Shown: in pieces, positions 1-7,522 of the stretch
Layout of the letters: every line of letters begins with the position of its first letter
Position numbering within the stretch: position 1 is the first letter of the stretch
Assembly (NCBI GenBank): GCA_018065085.1
Contig: JAGHUA010000045.1
Span: 1 to 34,196 of the forward strand
From: Candidatus Liminaster caballi
Lineage (GTDB): Bacteria; Bacteroidota; Bacteroidia; Bacteroidales; UBA3663
Direction: 5' to 3'
DNA length: 34,196 nucleotides
Notes under the pieces: model-generated
The model's database searches: none
What the model was told of the DNA's origin: nothing
The model's input: only the letters and a program-made list of their open reading frames with translations
Made by a program: the position numbers and the translations under genes

Positions 1-3000
1 TTGACTTCAATTGATTTCCCTGTTGCAACAAACATTGGAAGTTCTGCTTTCAGTGGCACAGCACTTACTTCCGTCTATCTTCCAGCCGCAAGAACTATCG
101 AATCGGGTGCATTCGAATCATGTCAATTATTGGCAAAAATAATATTGCCAAGGGTTGAGACCTTGGGATATCGAGCATTAGCAGATTGCAGAAAGATTAC
201 ACGTTTAGAATTGCCAGAAGTTAAGGAAATTGGAAGTTCGTCATTGAGTGGTATGTCTGCGCTTAAATATCTTTCAATTCCAAAAGTCGAAAAGATAGGT
301 GATTATGCTTTTGTGAATGGAACAGCCTATGCAATCGATTCTTTGCGTATTGGAAGCGTAGAACAGTATTGCAATATAGACCATGGTTCGGATAAAAATG
401 ATGAATCGGCATACCAAGCCACCTTCCCGTGGTATGAACTCGGCAAGAAAAATCTATTTATTGGTGATTCTGACGCTCCAGCTACAGAAATAACTATTCC
501 AGAAAGTGTACAGCAAGTGCCTGAATATGCATTCCTTGGCACAGGTATACATACTATTCATTTTGAAGGAACTACTCCTCCTGCTCTGATATCAACAAAA
601 TCTTTCTCGGGCTATACAATGCTTGCTGTACCAGAAGAGGCTTATGATACCTATTTGGCAGCTGATGTATATAATACTATACCGCTACAGATTGCAAGAG
701 AAGGTCATCTCACACAAGAACTGGAACTTGAGGCAAAGAGCACTACATCTGCTCTTTTAGCAAAGCTTGGTGATAGTGAAATACGTAATGTAGTGAACTT
801 GAAAATCACAGGCACCATCAATAGTTACGATATGATGATTATCCGTAACCGAATGACCTCACTTCGCAATCTTGATCTCTCAGAGGCTTCTATTGTAGAT
901 TGTGATTTTGTATATAGCACATCTGATGGCTGGAACTTCCATTCCGTTAAGGATGAGATTACGGGTGATTGGTTGACTGGTGTGATGAATGTGCAACTAC
1001 CTGCGACAACAAAAACCATTGGATACGGTGCCTTTCAAGACTGCTTCAATTTAGTAAGTGTCACAATCCCAGATGGCGTTACTTCTATCGGTGACAGAGC
1101 GTTCCAGAATTGCGTTAGAATAAAAGAACTTATGCTTCCGCAGTCAGTAACATCGGTAGGAGATTACGCATTTTATGATTGCGCTGGTCTTAGAGAGGTT
1201 ATTATCCCAGATGGCGTTACGTCAATAAATTCGTATGCTTTTTATGGTTGTAGAGATCTGGAAAAAGTGACGATACCGGCTAGCGTGAAGAATATCGGAT
1301 ATTATGCATTTACGGAAGTCGGTAATGGATATTGGGATGAGTACGGTAATTATCGTAGAACTCCTATTTCTCTCCGAATAAGCGACATTGACTCGTGGTT
1401 GGATACTGAGATTGGATATGAATGGGGTAATGGTGGCGCGTTTAGTAATGTAGGAACACTCTTCATTGGCGATTCGGATGAACCAGTTGAAGATATTGTG
1501 ATCCCTGCAGGAACCACAGAACTGAAGCGCAACACATTCGCAGGATTCAGTTGTCTGAAGAGTGTCACTCTTCCTGACGAACTTAAAACAATTGGAAGTG
1601 GCACATTCTCAAGAACTGATCTGGCAGAAGTAAAAATGCCAGAGAATCTGAATTACATTGGCAGTTATGCATTCTCGGGTTGTACAAATCTGGAGAATGT
1701 AGAGTTCACTGATAGTCTAAAGACTATCGATGAGTATGCTTTCACTAATTGCTGCAAACTTAAGAAAGTTGAATTGCCTCCATATCTTCAGACTATTGGC
1801 GTATCAGCCTTCGCCAATTGCCAAAGTCTGACTGATATTCTGATTCCTGCATCTATCCAGGAGATTGGTGATTATGCATTCCTAGGTTGCGACAACTTGA
1901 AAACCGTTATCGCTACCACCGTTGAACCTATCACAATCAATCAGAATACTTTCTCGACTTATAGAACTGCTAATGTGTATTCGCCAAAGACTTCATACTG
2001 GAAATATTATTGGAACACCCAGTGGAACCAGTTCCTGTCGGTAAATGAATATGGCAAGAAGTTCGGTAAGCATTACGGCTACAAGTACTTCTATCTAAGA
2101 GGTCATCATGGCGGCAAGAAGGAAGACTTTGAGATTGATGACGAGACAGGTCCGGTTTATGGCGCTGAAGATGAAGAAACAGGCGAGGAGGAAGCTCCAG
2201 ATGCAGACTTTGGAGAAGAATCTGGTATCATCGTAGGCGGTGAGCAGATTCAGGAACTTGGCGACATCCATCTCAGCCATAATGGCAATAATGGCGCCAG
2301 CGTGATTGCTAAGGCAGAAGGCAAGGTGCACATTGAGAACCTGTATGTTGATATCAAGACACAGAAGAACCGCTGGTACTTCTTCTGTTTCCCATTCGAC
2401 ATCAATCCAGGCGAGGCAACATTCGATGGCAGCTATGTGTGGTACTTGTACGATGGCGAGGCTCGTGCATTGAATGGCAATGGTGGTTGGAAGAAAGTCG
2501 CAGCTGACGGCGTGATGCAGTCAGGCAATGGCTACATCTTCCAGGGTGCTGTTAACGGAACACTGACCATCCATGTGAAGGACATCACTATCGATGCAAG
2601 CGACAATAGCACGAACATGATTACATATCAGTCGGACAACAAGAACGACGCAAGCTGGAACCTTATCGGTAACTCAAACTATGCATACTACGGCATCAGC
2701 GACCTCATGCTGGAGGAGCCTGTAACCGTTTACAATAATGAGACAGGAAACTATGAGGCAGTGCGTGCTGGTGATGATGATTATGAGTTCTATCCATTCC
2801 AGGCATTCTTCGTGCAGAAGCCAGATGACAAGGAGAGTGTAGACTTCAGCAACTCGAAGAAGAACACCAAGAATATGTCAGATGAGAAGAAGGCTAAGAA
2901 GTCTTCCGCTCCAGCTGCTGCTCCAAAGATGGCAGACTCAATGCGTAAGATTATCAATCTCGAGTTTACTCAGGCTGATGTTGAGAACGACTCTGTAAAG

Positions 3001-3567
3001 GCCGCATCTGACCGCACACGTATCGTGGTTAACCCTGCAAAGAGCACAGACTACGAGACTGACTGCGACGCAGCTAAGTTCATTGCAGAGAATATGCCAC
3101 AGATTTATTCTCTCGACAATAATGGCGTGATGTATTCAATCAACGAGCGACCAATGGAGAATGGCATCGTCAAGATAGCTGTTAAGGCTGACAAGAAAGG
3201 CCTTTATACTATTTCGGCTTCACGTCTGGATTGTGATGCAATGCTCTGCGACCTTGAGACAGGTTCTGAGGTTGATCTGGCAAAGGGCGATTACACATTT
3301 GCAGCAGATGCCAAGACATATACCGATCGATTCAAGCTTGTTCTGATTGCTGGAACAACAGAGATCTCTTCAGTAGAGGCAGAATCGAGCATAAGCGTTG
3401 AGGCTGGAGCTATCTGTGTGAATGATGCCAATGCCGACGTAAGAGTTTACTCGGTAGGTGGCTCGCTTGTAGCTGCTCAGAAGGGTGAAGGCAGAATCTC
3501 TGTTCCTGCTGGCACTTACGTAGTGGTTAACAATGGTCAAAGCATTAAGCTGACAGTTAATGAGTGA
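1..3567 (+). CDS. BspA-like leucine-rich-repeat surface protein, 5'-truncated by window edge
   Basis: The frame is open from the first base and the protein lacks a signal peptide, so the N-terminus lies outside the window; the TTG at base 1 is probably not the true start. Residues 1 to about 665 are tandem LRR_5/BspA-type repeats of about 23 residues (pattern like 'L..V.IPDGVTSIGDRAFQNC'). Residues about 700-743 form an acidic linker rich in E and D. Residues about 775-960 hold a beta-rich module (FFCFPFDINPGEATF), followed by a Lys/Ala/Pro linker at about 960-980. The last 60-70 residues (VRVYSVGGSLVA...PAGTYVVVNNGQS) resemble a type A sorting domain of the type IX secretion system. BspA proteins are secreted or surface-attached and bind host matrix or other bacteria; that role is inferred here. 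The repeat half uses more A/T-ending codons than the C-terminal half. The stop abuts the next gene, so they are probably cotranscribed. Confidence 0.88.
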   Translation: MTSIDFPVATNIGSSAFSGTALTSVYLPAARTIESGAFESCQLLAKIILPRVETLGYRALADCRKITRLELPEVKEIGSSSLSGMSALKYLSIPKVEKIGDYAFVNGTAYAIDSLRIGSVEQYCNIDHGSDKNDESAYQATFPWYELGKKNLFIGDSDAPATEITIPESVQQVPEYAFLGTGIHTIHFEGTTPPALISTKSFSGYTMLAVPEEAYDTYLAADVYNTIPLQIAREGHLTQELELEAKSTTSALLAKLGDSEIRNVVNLKITGTINSYDMMIIRNRMTSLRNLDLSEASIVDCDFVYSTSDGWNFHSVKDEITGDWLTGVMNVQLPATTKTIGYGAFQDCFNLVSVTIPDGVTSIGDRAFQNCVRIKELMLPQSVTSVGDYAFYDCAGLREVIIPDGVTSINSYAFYGCRDLEKVTIPASVKNIGYYAFTEVGNGYWDEYGNYRRTPISLRISDIDSWLDTEIGYEWGNGGAFSNVGTLFIGDSDEPVEDIVIPAGTTELKRNTFAGFSCLKSVTLPDELKTIGSGTFSRTDLAEVKMPENLNYIGSYAFSGCTNLENVEFTDSLKTIDEYAFTNCCKLKKVELPPYLQTIGVSAFANCQSLTDILIPASIQEIGDYAFLGCDNLKTVIATTVEPITINQNTFSTYRTANVYSPKTSYWKYYWNTQWNQFLSVNEYGKKFGKHYGYKYFYLRGHHGGKKEDFEIDDETGPVYGAEDEETGEEEAPDADFGEESGIIVGGEQIQELGDIHLSHNGNNGASVIAKAEGKVHIENLYVDIKTQKNRWYFFCFPFDINPGEATFDGSYVWYLYDGEARALNGNGGWKKVAADGVMQSGNGYIFQGAVNGTLTIHVKDITIDASDNSTNMITYQSDNKNDASWNLIGNSNYAYYGISDLMLEEPVTVYNNETGNYEAVRAGDDDYEFYPFQAFFVQKPDDKESVDFSNSKKNTKNMSDEKKAKKSSAPAAAPKMADSMRKIINLEFTQADVENDSVKAASDRTRIVVNPAKSTDYETDCDAAKFIAENMPQIYSLDNNGVMYSINERPMENGIVKIAVKADKKGLYTISASRLDCDAMLCDLETGSEVDLAKGDYTFAADAKTYTDRFKLVLIAGTTEISSVEAESSISVEAGAICVNDANADVRVYSVGGSLVAAQKGEGRISVPAGTYVVVNNGQSIKLTVNE

Positions 3568-3572
3568 TTTGT

Positions 3573-4382
3573 ATGAAGTGTAAACTATTATCCATACTTA
3601 TTCTGGCATTGGCGGCAATCACCGCCAATGCACAGGATGACTTCAATCCAACTTTGCCTGGCGAACCAAGTGCTCGCTACAAAGTCACGGTTGGAATATC
3701 TCACCCAGAGGCTGGTACTGTATATGGAGCTGGTAGTTATTCTACTGGTGATGAGGTTTCGATTAGCAAGAATGATGCCTGGTTTCCTTCATACGCAGAA
3801 GTATTCTACCAGTTCAAACACTGGACACTCAACGGCACTGTGTACTCTTCCGAATCTTCATTTGTTTATAGAGTAGGCACTGAGAACGCAAACTTTGTGG
3901 CTGTATATGACGCTGTGTCAGCAGACGAGATAACATCAAGAGTTTACGTCAGGATGGAACCTGCCGACGCAAGCGATTCGCACACCACCGACGGTCAGCG
4001 TTACTTTGAAGGTGACTATGCAAATGTCTATTGCTATGAGAATTCATTTTTTGAGTTCCTCGGATGGTATGACGGTGACAGACTTGTGAGCTCCGATAAA
4101 GATTTCAACTATCTTGTGGGCGAGGATGATGTGACTCTTACAGCTAAGTTCAATTACAATCCAGTTATCCCAGGCGAACCTATTGGCAATCAGGATAACG
4201 TCGCTAATAGTGCCAAGGGAGACGTAAACAACGATAGTTCTGTGGATGTCCAAGACGTAGTCTCTTGCGTCAATGTGGTGCTTACAGATTCTGACAACAA
4301 GAAGGCTGACGTAAACAAAGACGGCCTGATTGATGTTCAGGACGTAGTAACTCTCGTAAACATAATATTAAATATCAAATAA
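3573..4382 (+). CDS. Secreted protein with InlB-like beta repeats and C-terminal dockerin-like domain
   Basis: I chose the ATG at 3573 because it gives a clean signal peptide (MKCKLLSILILALAAITANAQ-type, cleavage after about residue 21). A GTG at 3564 would overlap the upstream stop and only adds a poor leader. Two beta-rich segments (about residues 35-115 and 125-195; 'YKVTVGISHPEAGTVYG', 'FEFLGWYDGDRLVSS') resemble divergent InlB B-repeat modules. The C-terminus carries two EF-hand-like calcium loops, DVNNDSSVDVQDVV and DVNKDGLIDVQDVV, each followed by a helix (VSCVNVVL, VTLVNIIL), which is the type I dockerin pattern. In Bacteroidales such domains end many secreted proteins without a known cellulosome, so the binding partner is unknown. 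The gene directly follows the BspA-like gene, suggesting a two-component surface unit. Confidence 0.8.
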   Translation: MKCKLLSILILALAAITANAQDDFNPTLPGEPSARYKVTVGISHPEAGTVYGAGSYSTGDEVSISKNDAWFPSYAEVFYQFKHWTLNGTVYSSESSFVYRVGTENANFVAVYDAVSADEITSRVYVRMEPADASDSHTTDGQRYFEGDYANVYCYENSFFEFLGWYDGDRLVSSDKDFNYLVGEDDVTLTAKFNYNPVIPGEPIGNQDNVANSAKGDVNNDSSVDVQDVVSCVNVVLTDSDNKKADVNKDGLIDVQDVVTLVNIILNIK

Positions 4383-4387
4383 CAGTC

Positions 4388-4546
4388 ATGAAAAAATATA
4401 TTACTCCTAAAGCTCGATTTATAGAGATCGATACAGAGGGAATTATTGCTGACTCTCCAACGATAGGTAGGAGTTCAGAAGAAGCAGATCCAGAATTAGA
4501 GGTGCTGTCTGGTAGGTTGCGCACTAACCTTTGGGACGAAGACTGA
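4388..4546 (+). CDS. Small ORF, 52 aa, MKKYITP-type hypothetical peptide
   Basis: An ATG five bases after the dockerin gene opens a 52-residue frame: MKKYITPKARFIEIDTEG, then IIADSPTIG, then an acidic and polar tail ending NLWDED. There is no signal peptide and no membrane segment. The layout (basic start, 'ITP', an amphipathic strand, then '(A)DSP') resembles short peptides often seen downstream of secreted-protein genes in Prevotella and Bacteroides; that comparison is from memory. It lies before the terminator at 4575-4612 and so belongs to the same transcript as the BspA/dockerin pair. Function is unknown; it is too short for product assignment. Confidence 0.6.
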   Translation: MKKYITPKARFIEIDTEGIIADSPTIGRSSEEADPELEVLSGRLRTNLWDED

Positions 4547-4574
4547 TTCTCTCATTCTCAAACAATACTTTTCC

Positions 4575-4612
4575 CGCCTGAGATGTGCAAAAGCATCTCG
4601 GGCGTGTTTTCT
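4575..4612 (+). terminator. Rho-independent terminator after BspA/dockerin/smORF unit
   Basis: An 11-bp stem (4575-4585 with 4594-4604, one G-U pair) closes an 8-nt loop and is followed by TGTTTT. It lies 28 nt after the small ORF stop. Confidence 0.85.
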
Positions 4613-4634
4613 GTTATCAGAACATTGTTCCCCG

Positions 4635-4925
4635 CATTTGCTAAGACTTGGAAGAATGCAGAACATTATTTTTGGGATTTCCAGAAACCTGGAAGTCCCA
4701 ATGAAACTTTCGTTAGCATTTCCCAAGACTTAAGAAGTCCCAAAGAAACTTTTGTTAGCATTTCCCAAGACTTAGGAAGTCCCAATTAAACTTTCTTTAG
4801 CGTTTCCCAAGACTTAAGAAGTCCCAATGAAACTTTCGTTAGCGTTTCCCAAGACTTAAGAAGTCCCAAAGAAACTTTCGCCAGCATTTCCCAAGGCTTG
4901 GGAAGTCCAAACAAAACTTTTGCAG
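4635..4925. repeat. 42-bp tandem repeat array (about 6-7 units) in a gene-free interval
   Basis: The 455-bp stretch 4547-5001 holds no convincing gene. Its core is a direct repeat with a 42-bp period. Clear units start at 4717, 4759, 4801 and 4843 (42 bp each, differing at a few positions). A 41-bp diverged unit starts at 4676 and another at 4885, and a degenerate half-unit starts at 4635. Each unit contains a short dyad, GACTT-AAG-AAGTC. The last unit instead has a perfect 7-bp palindromic arm pair (TTCCCAA-GGC-TTGGGAA). The period is a multiple of three, so long frames stay open on both strands, but the translations are only the repeat and start arbitrarily. The array lies exactly between the two inward-facing terminators of convergent genes. 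Confidence 0.92.
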
Positions 4926-4927
4926 AA

Positions 4928-4966
4928 AATAAAAGACTCTGGGCAATGATGCTCAGAGTCTTTTTT
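4928..4966. terminator. Bidirectional terminator between repeat array and DUF4923 gene
   Basis: A 13-bp stem (4932-4944 with 4951-4963) closes a 6-nt loop. An A-run lies on its left and a T-run on its right, so it can terminate in both directions. The leftward-transcribed gene ending at 5002 is its likely client. Confidence 0.85.
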
Positions 4967-5001
4967 ATCATTCCGGATGTTCGGCGAATGGCCGGCAAAT
5001 A

Positions 5002-5652
5002 TTACTTGGAGAACTTGAAGCCGATCTTCATACCGTCGTACTGGCCAGCGAGAGCTGTGACAGTTGCGAGGCTCTTGAACTTGCTGCCAAGGGTAGATAC
5101 GAGATCCATGAACTTCGAGCTGTCGAATGTGAGGCAGAGATCATTGCCGCTGACAGTGACATAAGTCTTCACTGGGATGCCTGCCGAAGTGTTGATGATG
5201 AGAGCCTTGGTCTCTTTGTCGAATGTGTATGTGCCCTGACGCTTGATGGCGCCAACTGAGTAGGTCACGTTGCCCTTGCCATCGAAGGTGAAGGTCATCT
5301 TGCCCGAACGGATGCCCACGAGCTTGTAGGCAGAAGAAAGCTTGCTCTCAACCTTGTCGGCGATAAGGGTGCCGCCTGCCTGGGTGAGGAGGTTCTGGCT
5401 CTCGAACTGAACGGCTGGCTCGGTGTATGACCACGTGCCGGTGATGCTTGCCTCGGTGGTGGTGATGTCGCCTACGAGCGAGGTGAGGAGACCGCTGAGG
5501 AGGTTGCCTGTCTGCTCGTTGGTCTTCTCGGCAGTGGCCGAAACGGCTGTGTTGGCAAGACCGGAGAGGAGGTTAGAGAGGATGTCCTGAGCATTGACGC
5601 TCTGGCTGAACATTGCAGTCAGGGCAATGACGCTTGCTAAAAGTTTTTTCAT
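5002..5652 (-). CDS. DUF4923 family secreted/periplasmic protein
   Basis: 216 residues. A signal peptide (MKKLLASVIALTAMFSQSVNAQ) is followed by an Ala/Leu-rich helix pair (about residues 24-62, 'LSNLLSGLANTAVSATAEKTNEQ') and then a beta-rich half with the 'ITGTWSYTEPAVQFES' entry motif. It continues with strands such as GKMTFTFDGKGNVTYSVG and QGTYTFDKETKALIIN, a lipocalin-like layout. I recognise this as the DUF4923 family of Bacteroidales, whose role is unknown. A near-consensus promoter lies at 5728-5758 and a strong terminator follows the gene, so it looks monocistronic, though read-through from ispD is possible. Confidence 0.82.
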   Translation of the reverse strand: MKKLLASVIALTAMFSQSVNAQDILSNLLSGLANTAVSATAEKTNEQTGNLLSGLLTSLVGDITTTEASITGTWSYTEPAVQFESQNLLTQAGGTLIADKVESKLSSAYKLVGIRSGKMTFTFDGKGNVTYSVGAIKRQGTYTFDKETKALIINTSAGIPVKTYVTVSGNDLCLTFDSSKFMDLVSTLGSKFKSLATVTALAGQYDGMKIGFKFSK

Positions 5653-5727
5653 GACGGATGATGTTTTATATTTTTAATGATTATATTCGATTGGCATAAT
5701 GCGAGCAGAAGAGCGCATTTTGCGGTG

Positions 5728-5758
5728 CAAAGATAAGCATTTCTGCCGAGATGGCAAA
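5728..5758 (-). promoter_or_regulatory. Bacteroidetes-type promoter for DUF4923 gene
   Basis: On the minus strand the -33 box TTTG (5755-5758) is separated by 19 bp from TATCTTTG (5728-5735), matching TTTG-N19-21-TAnnTTTG. It sits just past the ispD stop codon. Confidence 0.75.
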
Positions 5759-5762
5759 ATTT

Positions 5763-6473
5763 TTATGCGTTTTTATCGTTTGCAAGTATCTTCTCGGCCA
5801 GAATAAGGTCTTCGGGATAGGTGATTTTGATGTTTGTTGTCTCGCCATCGACCACATAGATGCCTGTGTCGGGCAGGTAGCGATGCACCACGCCACAGTC
5901 GTCCGTGGTGATGAAATCCGGATCCTTGAGACCTGTGCTGTAAGCCTGTGCGATGGTGTCGAGATGGAAGCCCTGGGGGGTCTGTACGTTGCGCAGGGTA
6001 GAACGGGCAGGAATGCGAACGATGTGCCCGTCGGCATTGACCTCGCAGATAGTGTCGGTGCAGGCAATGGCTACGTCAACGGCGCTGTTGTGGCGCAGGG
6101 CGGCAATGCAGTCAGAGATGATGCGATGGGACACGAGCGGACGCACGGCATCGTGTATGAGGATGTTGGTAGCAACCTGCTGGGCGGGCGACAATGACGA
6201 GTAGAGGCCGATGGCAGAGAGGGTGCTGTGATAGCGTTCCTTGCCGCCGGCAACGATGTGGCGAACCTTCTCGTAGGGCTTGGCGATGGTGTTGACGCGG
6301 TCGATGTAGTCGGCATGTGAGACGATGACGATCTCGTCGATTGCGGCATGGCTGGAGAAGGCGCGTATGGAGTGTTCGAGGATGGTTCGCCCTGCCACTT
6401 CGATAAACTGTTTAGGCTCGGGAGCACCCATGCGACGGCCGCTTCCGCCTGCCAGTAAGACTGCTATGTTCAT
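5763..6473 (-). CDS. ispD: 2-C-methyl-D-erythritol 4-phosphate cytidylyltransferase
   Basis: 236 residues, normal for the family. It transfers CMP from CTP to MEP in the non-mevalonate isoprenoid pathway. The nucleotidyltransferase signature LLAGGSGRRMG is at residues 6-16 with catalytic Arg14, followed by PKQF with Lys21. HDAVRP is at 107-112, LRNVQTPQGF at 160-169, TTDDCGVV at 189-196, and a Lys in TTNIK is at 216. All expected IspD catalytic residues are present. The start at 6473 gives MNIAVLLAGG, as in homologues. The next MEP gene, dxr, lies about 1 kb away on the opposite strand. Confidence 0.96.
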   Translation of the reverse strand: MNIAVLLAGGSGRRMGAPEPKQFIEVAGRTILEHSIRAFSSHAAIDEIVIVSHADYIDRVNTIAKPYEKVRHIVAGGKERYHSTLSAIGLYSSLSPAQQVATNILIHDAVRPLVSHRIISDCIAALRHNSAVDVAIACTDTICEVNADGHIVRIPARSTLRNVQTPQGFHLDTIAQAYSTGLKDPDFITTDDCGVVHRYLPDTGIYVVDGETTNIKITYPEDLILAEKILANDKNA

Positions 6474-6510
6474 GATGCTGGAGATGCTGATTGGGTTATG
6501 TTTTCAGATG

Positions 6511-6542
6511 CAAAGATAGACATTTATTGTTGCCCGAGCAAG
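6511..6542 (-). promoter_or_regulatory. Putative promoter for ispD
   Basis: The minus strand reads CTTG (6539-6542), a 20-bp spacer, then TATCTTTG (6511-6518). The -7 box is a full match; the -33 box has one mismatch. The leader to the ispD ATG is about 30 nt. Confidence 0.6.
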
Positions 6543-6614
6543 CAAAACAGCCGAAAAAACGCGTGTGTCGGCATTTATTTCGGTCAAAATATCGATTATG
6601 TGATTTTTTATTAT

Positions 6615-6622
6615 TATTTTTG
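6615..6622 (+). promoter_or_regulatory. Putative -7 element for the M23-dxr-rseP operon
   Basis: TATTTTTG matches TAnnTTTG and lies 23 nt before the ATG at 6646. No good -33 TTTG is seen at the expected spacing, so the promoter may be weaker or activator dependent. Confidence 0.5.
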
Positions 6623-6645
6623 CGCGAATTATAGTCGATAAATCT

Positions 6646-7506
6646 ATGTCAGAGGAAGAGAAAAAGCAGCCGAAGAAACAGCGTCGCTACAGGTTGATGC
6701 TGGTGAGCGAACGTGAGGGCCGAAAGGTCTTCTCGCTCTCGATGCCGTTGTGGGTTACGTCCGCATTCTTCATTGTGCTGGCCATGCTGGCTGCGCTTGC
6801 CATCGTGCTCATCATCATGAAGACTCCGCTCAAGGAGTACCTGCCAGGTTACCTCGATGTGACCAAGCGTGCAGTAGTGGTGGAGAGTGTGATGCGCATT
6901 GACAGCCTTGAGAGGGAGAACCAGCTGCGCATTGCCTATCTGGACAACCTTACCTCTATACTCCGAGACAGGGTGAAGAGCGACAGCATCATGGCCTACG
7001 ACTCGGCTGTGACACGCATTCAGGACACGCTGCTCACTGCCTCCGAGCGTGAGGCTGCATTTGTGGCTGCGTATGAAGAACGGGAGCGATTCGGTCTCAA
7101 TGCGCTCGACGCCAAGGATCCTGCTTTCGCCTCGATTTCGTTCCTGTCGCCTGTCAAGGGCAAGATTGCGCTGCCCGACGAGGACGATGGTATGCTGTCG
7201 AGCGTGACACGCATCGAACTGTCGAAGGAAGTGCCTGTGCTGGCTCCGCTTGAGGGTACGGTCATCTCCATCGCCTACATCATCGGCCAGGGTTATCAGC
7301 TGACCCTGCAACACGGCGGCGAGTATGTCTCGATATTCTCGCATCTGTCAACGGTGCTGGTCGATGCCGGTCAGCAGGTCAAGACGGGCAAGGTGATCGG
7401 CCATGCAGGAGCCGATAAGGATCCGGAGCAATGCTGGATGGGCCTGCAACTGTGGCACAAGGGCAAGAGCGTCGATCCGTCGGCTGTAATGTCAATTGAG
7501 AACTGA
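6646..7506 (+). CDS. Membrane-anchored M23/LytM-domain protein, catalytically degenerate
   Basis: 286 residues. The N-terminal about 30 residues are basic and cytoplasmic, followed by one transmembrane helix (about 34-58, WVTSAFFIVLAMLAALAIVLIIM). A charged, probably coiled-coil segment spans about 80-145, and a C-terminal LytM (M23) fold about 180-282 ('VPVLAPLEGTVISIAY...QHGGEYVSIFSHLSTV...GQQVKTGKVIGHAG'). Active M23 enzymes bind zinc through HxxxD and HxH. Here the first site reads TRIEL and the second GLQLW, so most metal ligands are gone; only the His of 'FSHLS' remains. An EnvC/NlpD-like regulatory or scaffold role in septal peptidoglycan remodelling is inferred. It heads a tight same-strand run, 16 nt before dxr. 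Confidence 0.85.
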   Translation: MSEEEKKQPKKQRRYRLMLVSEREGRKVFSLSMPLWVTSAFFIVLAMLAALAIVLIIMKTPLKEYLPGYLDVTKRAVVVESVMRIDSLERENQLRIAYLDNLTSILRDRVKSDSIMAYDSAVTRIQDTLLTASEREAAFVAAYEERERFGLNALDAKDPAFASISFLSPVKGKIALPDEDDGMLSSVTRIELSKEVPVLAPLEGTVISIAYIIGQGYQLTLQHGGEYVSIFSHLSTVLVDAGQQVKTGKVIGHAGADKDPEQCWMGLQLWHKGKSVDPSAVMSIEN

Positions 7507-7522
7507 TAAAAACAAGAACATA

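Noticed and set aside
3564-3572. GTG start for the dockerin protein overlapping the BspA stop
   Set aside because: ATG 3573 gives a standard signal peptide. The GTG adds only MIC before it, though coupling through it cannot be excluded.
4635-4925. CRISPR array
   Set aside because: The repeat units are directly adjacent with no unique spacers, and no cas genes are in the window.
4583-4998. Open frames on both strands across the 42-bp repeat array (14-residue repeating peptides)
   Set aside because: The 42-bp period keeps any stop-free frame open, the peptides are only the repeat, and starts fall in or near terminators. No promoter or signal supports coding.
7496-7522. TTG start extending dxr upstream
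   Set aside because: It adds nine residues absent from the family and overlaps the M23 gene end. ATG 7523 gives the canonical N-terminus.
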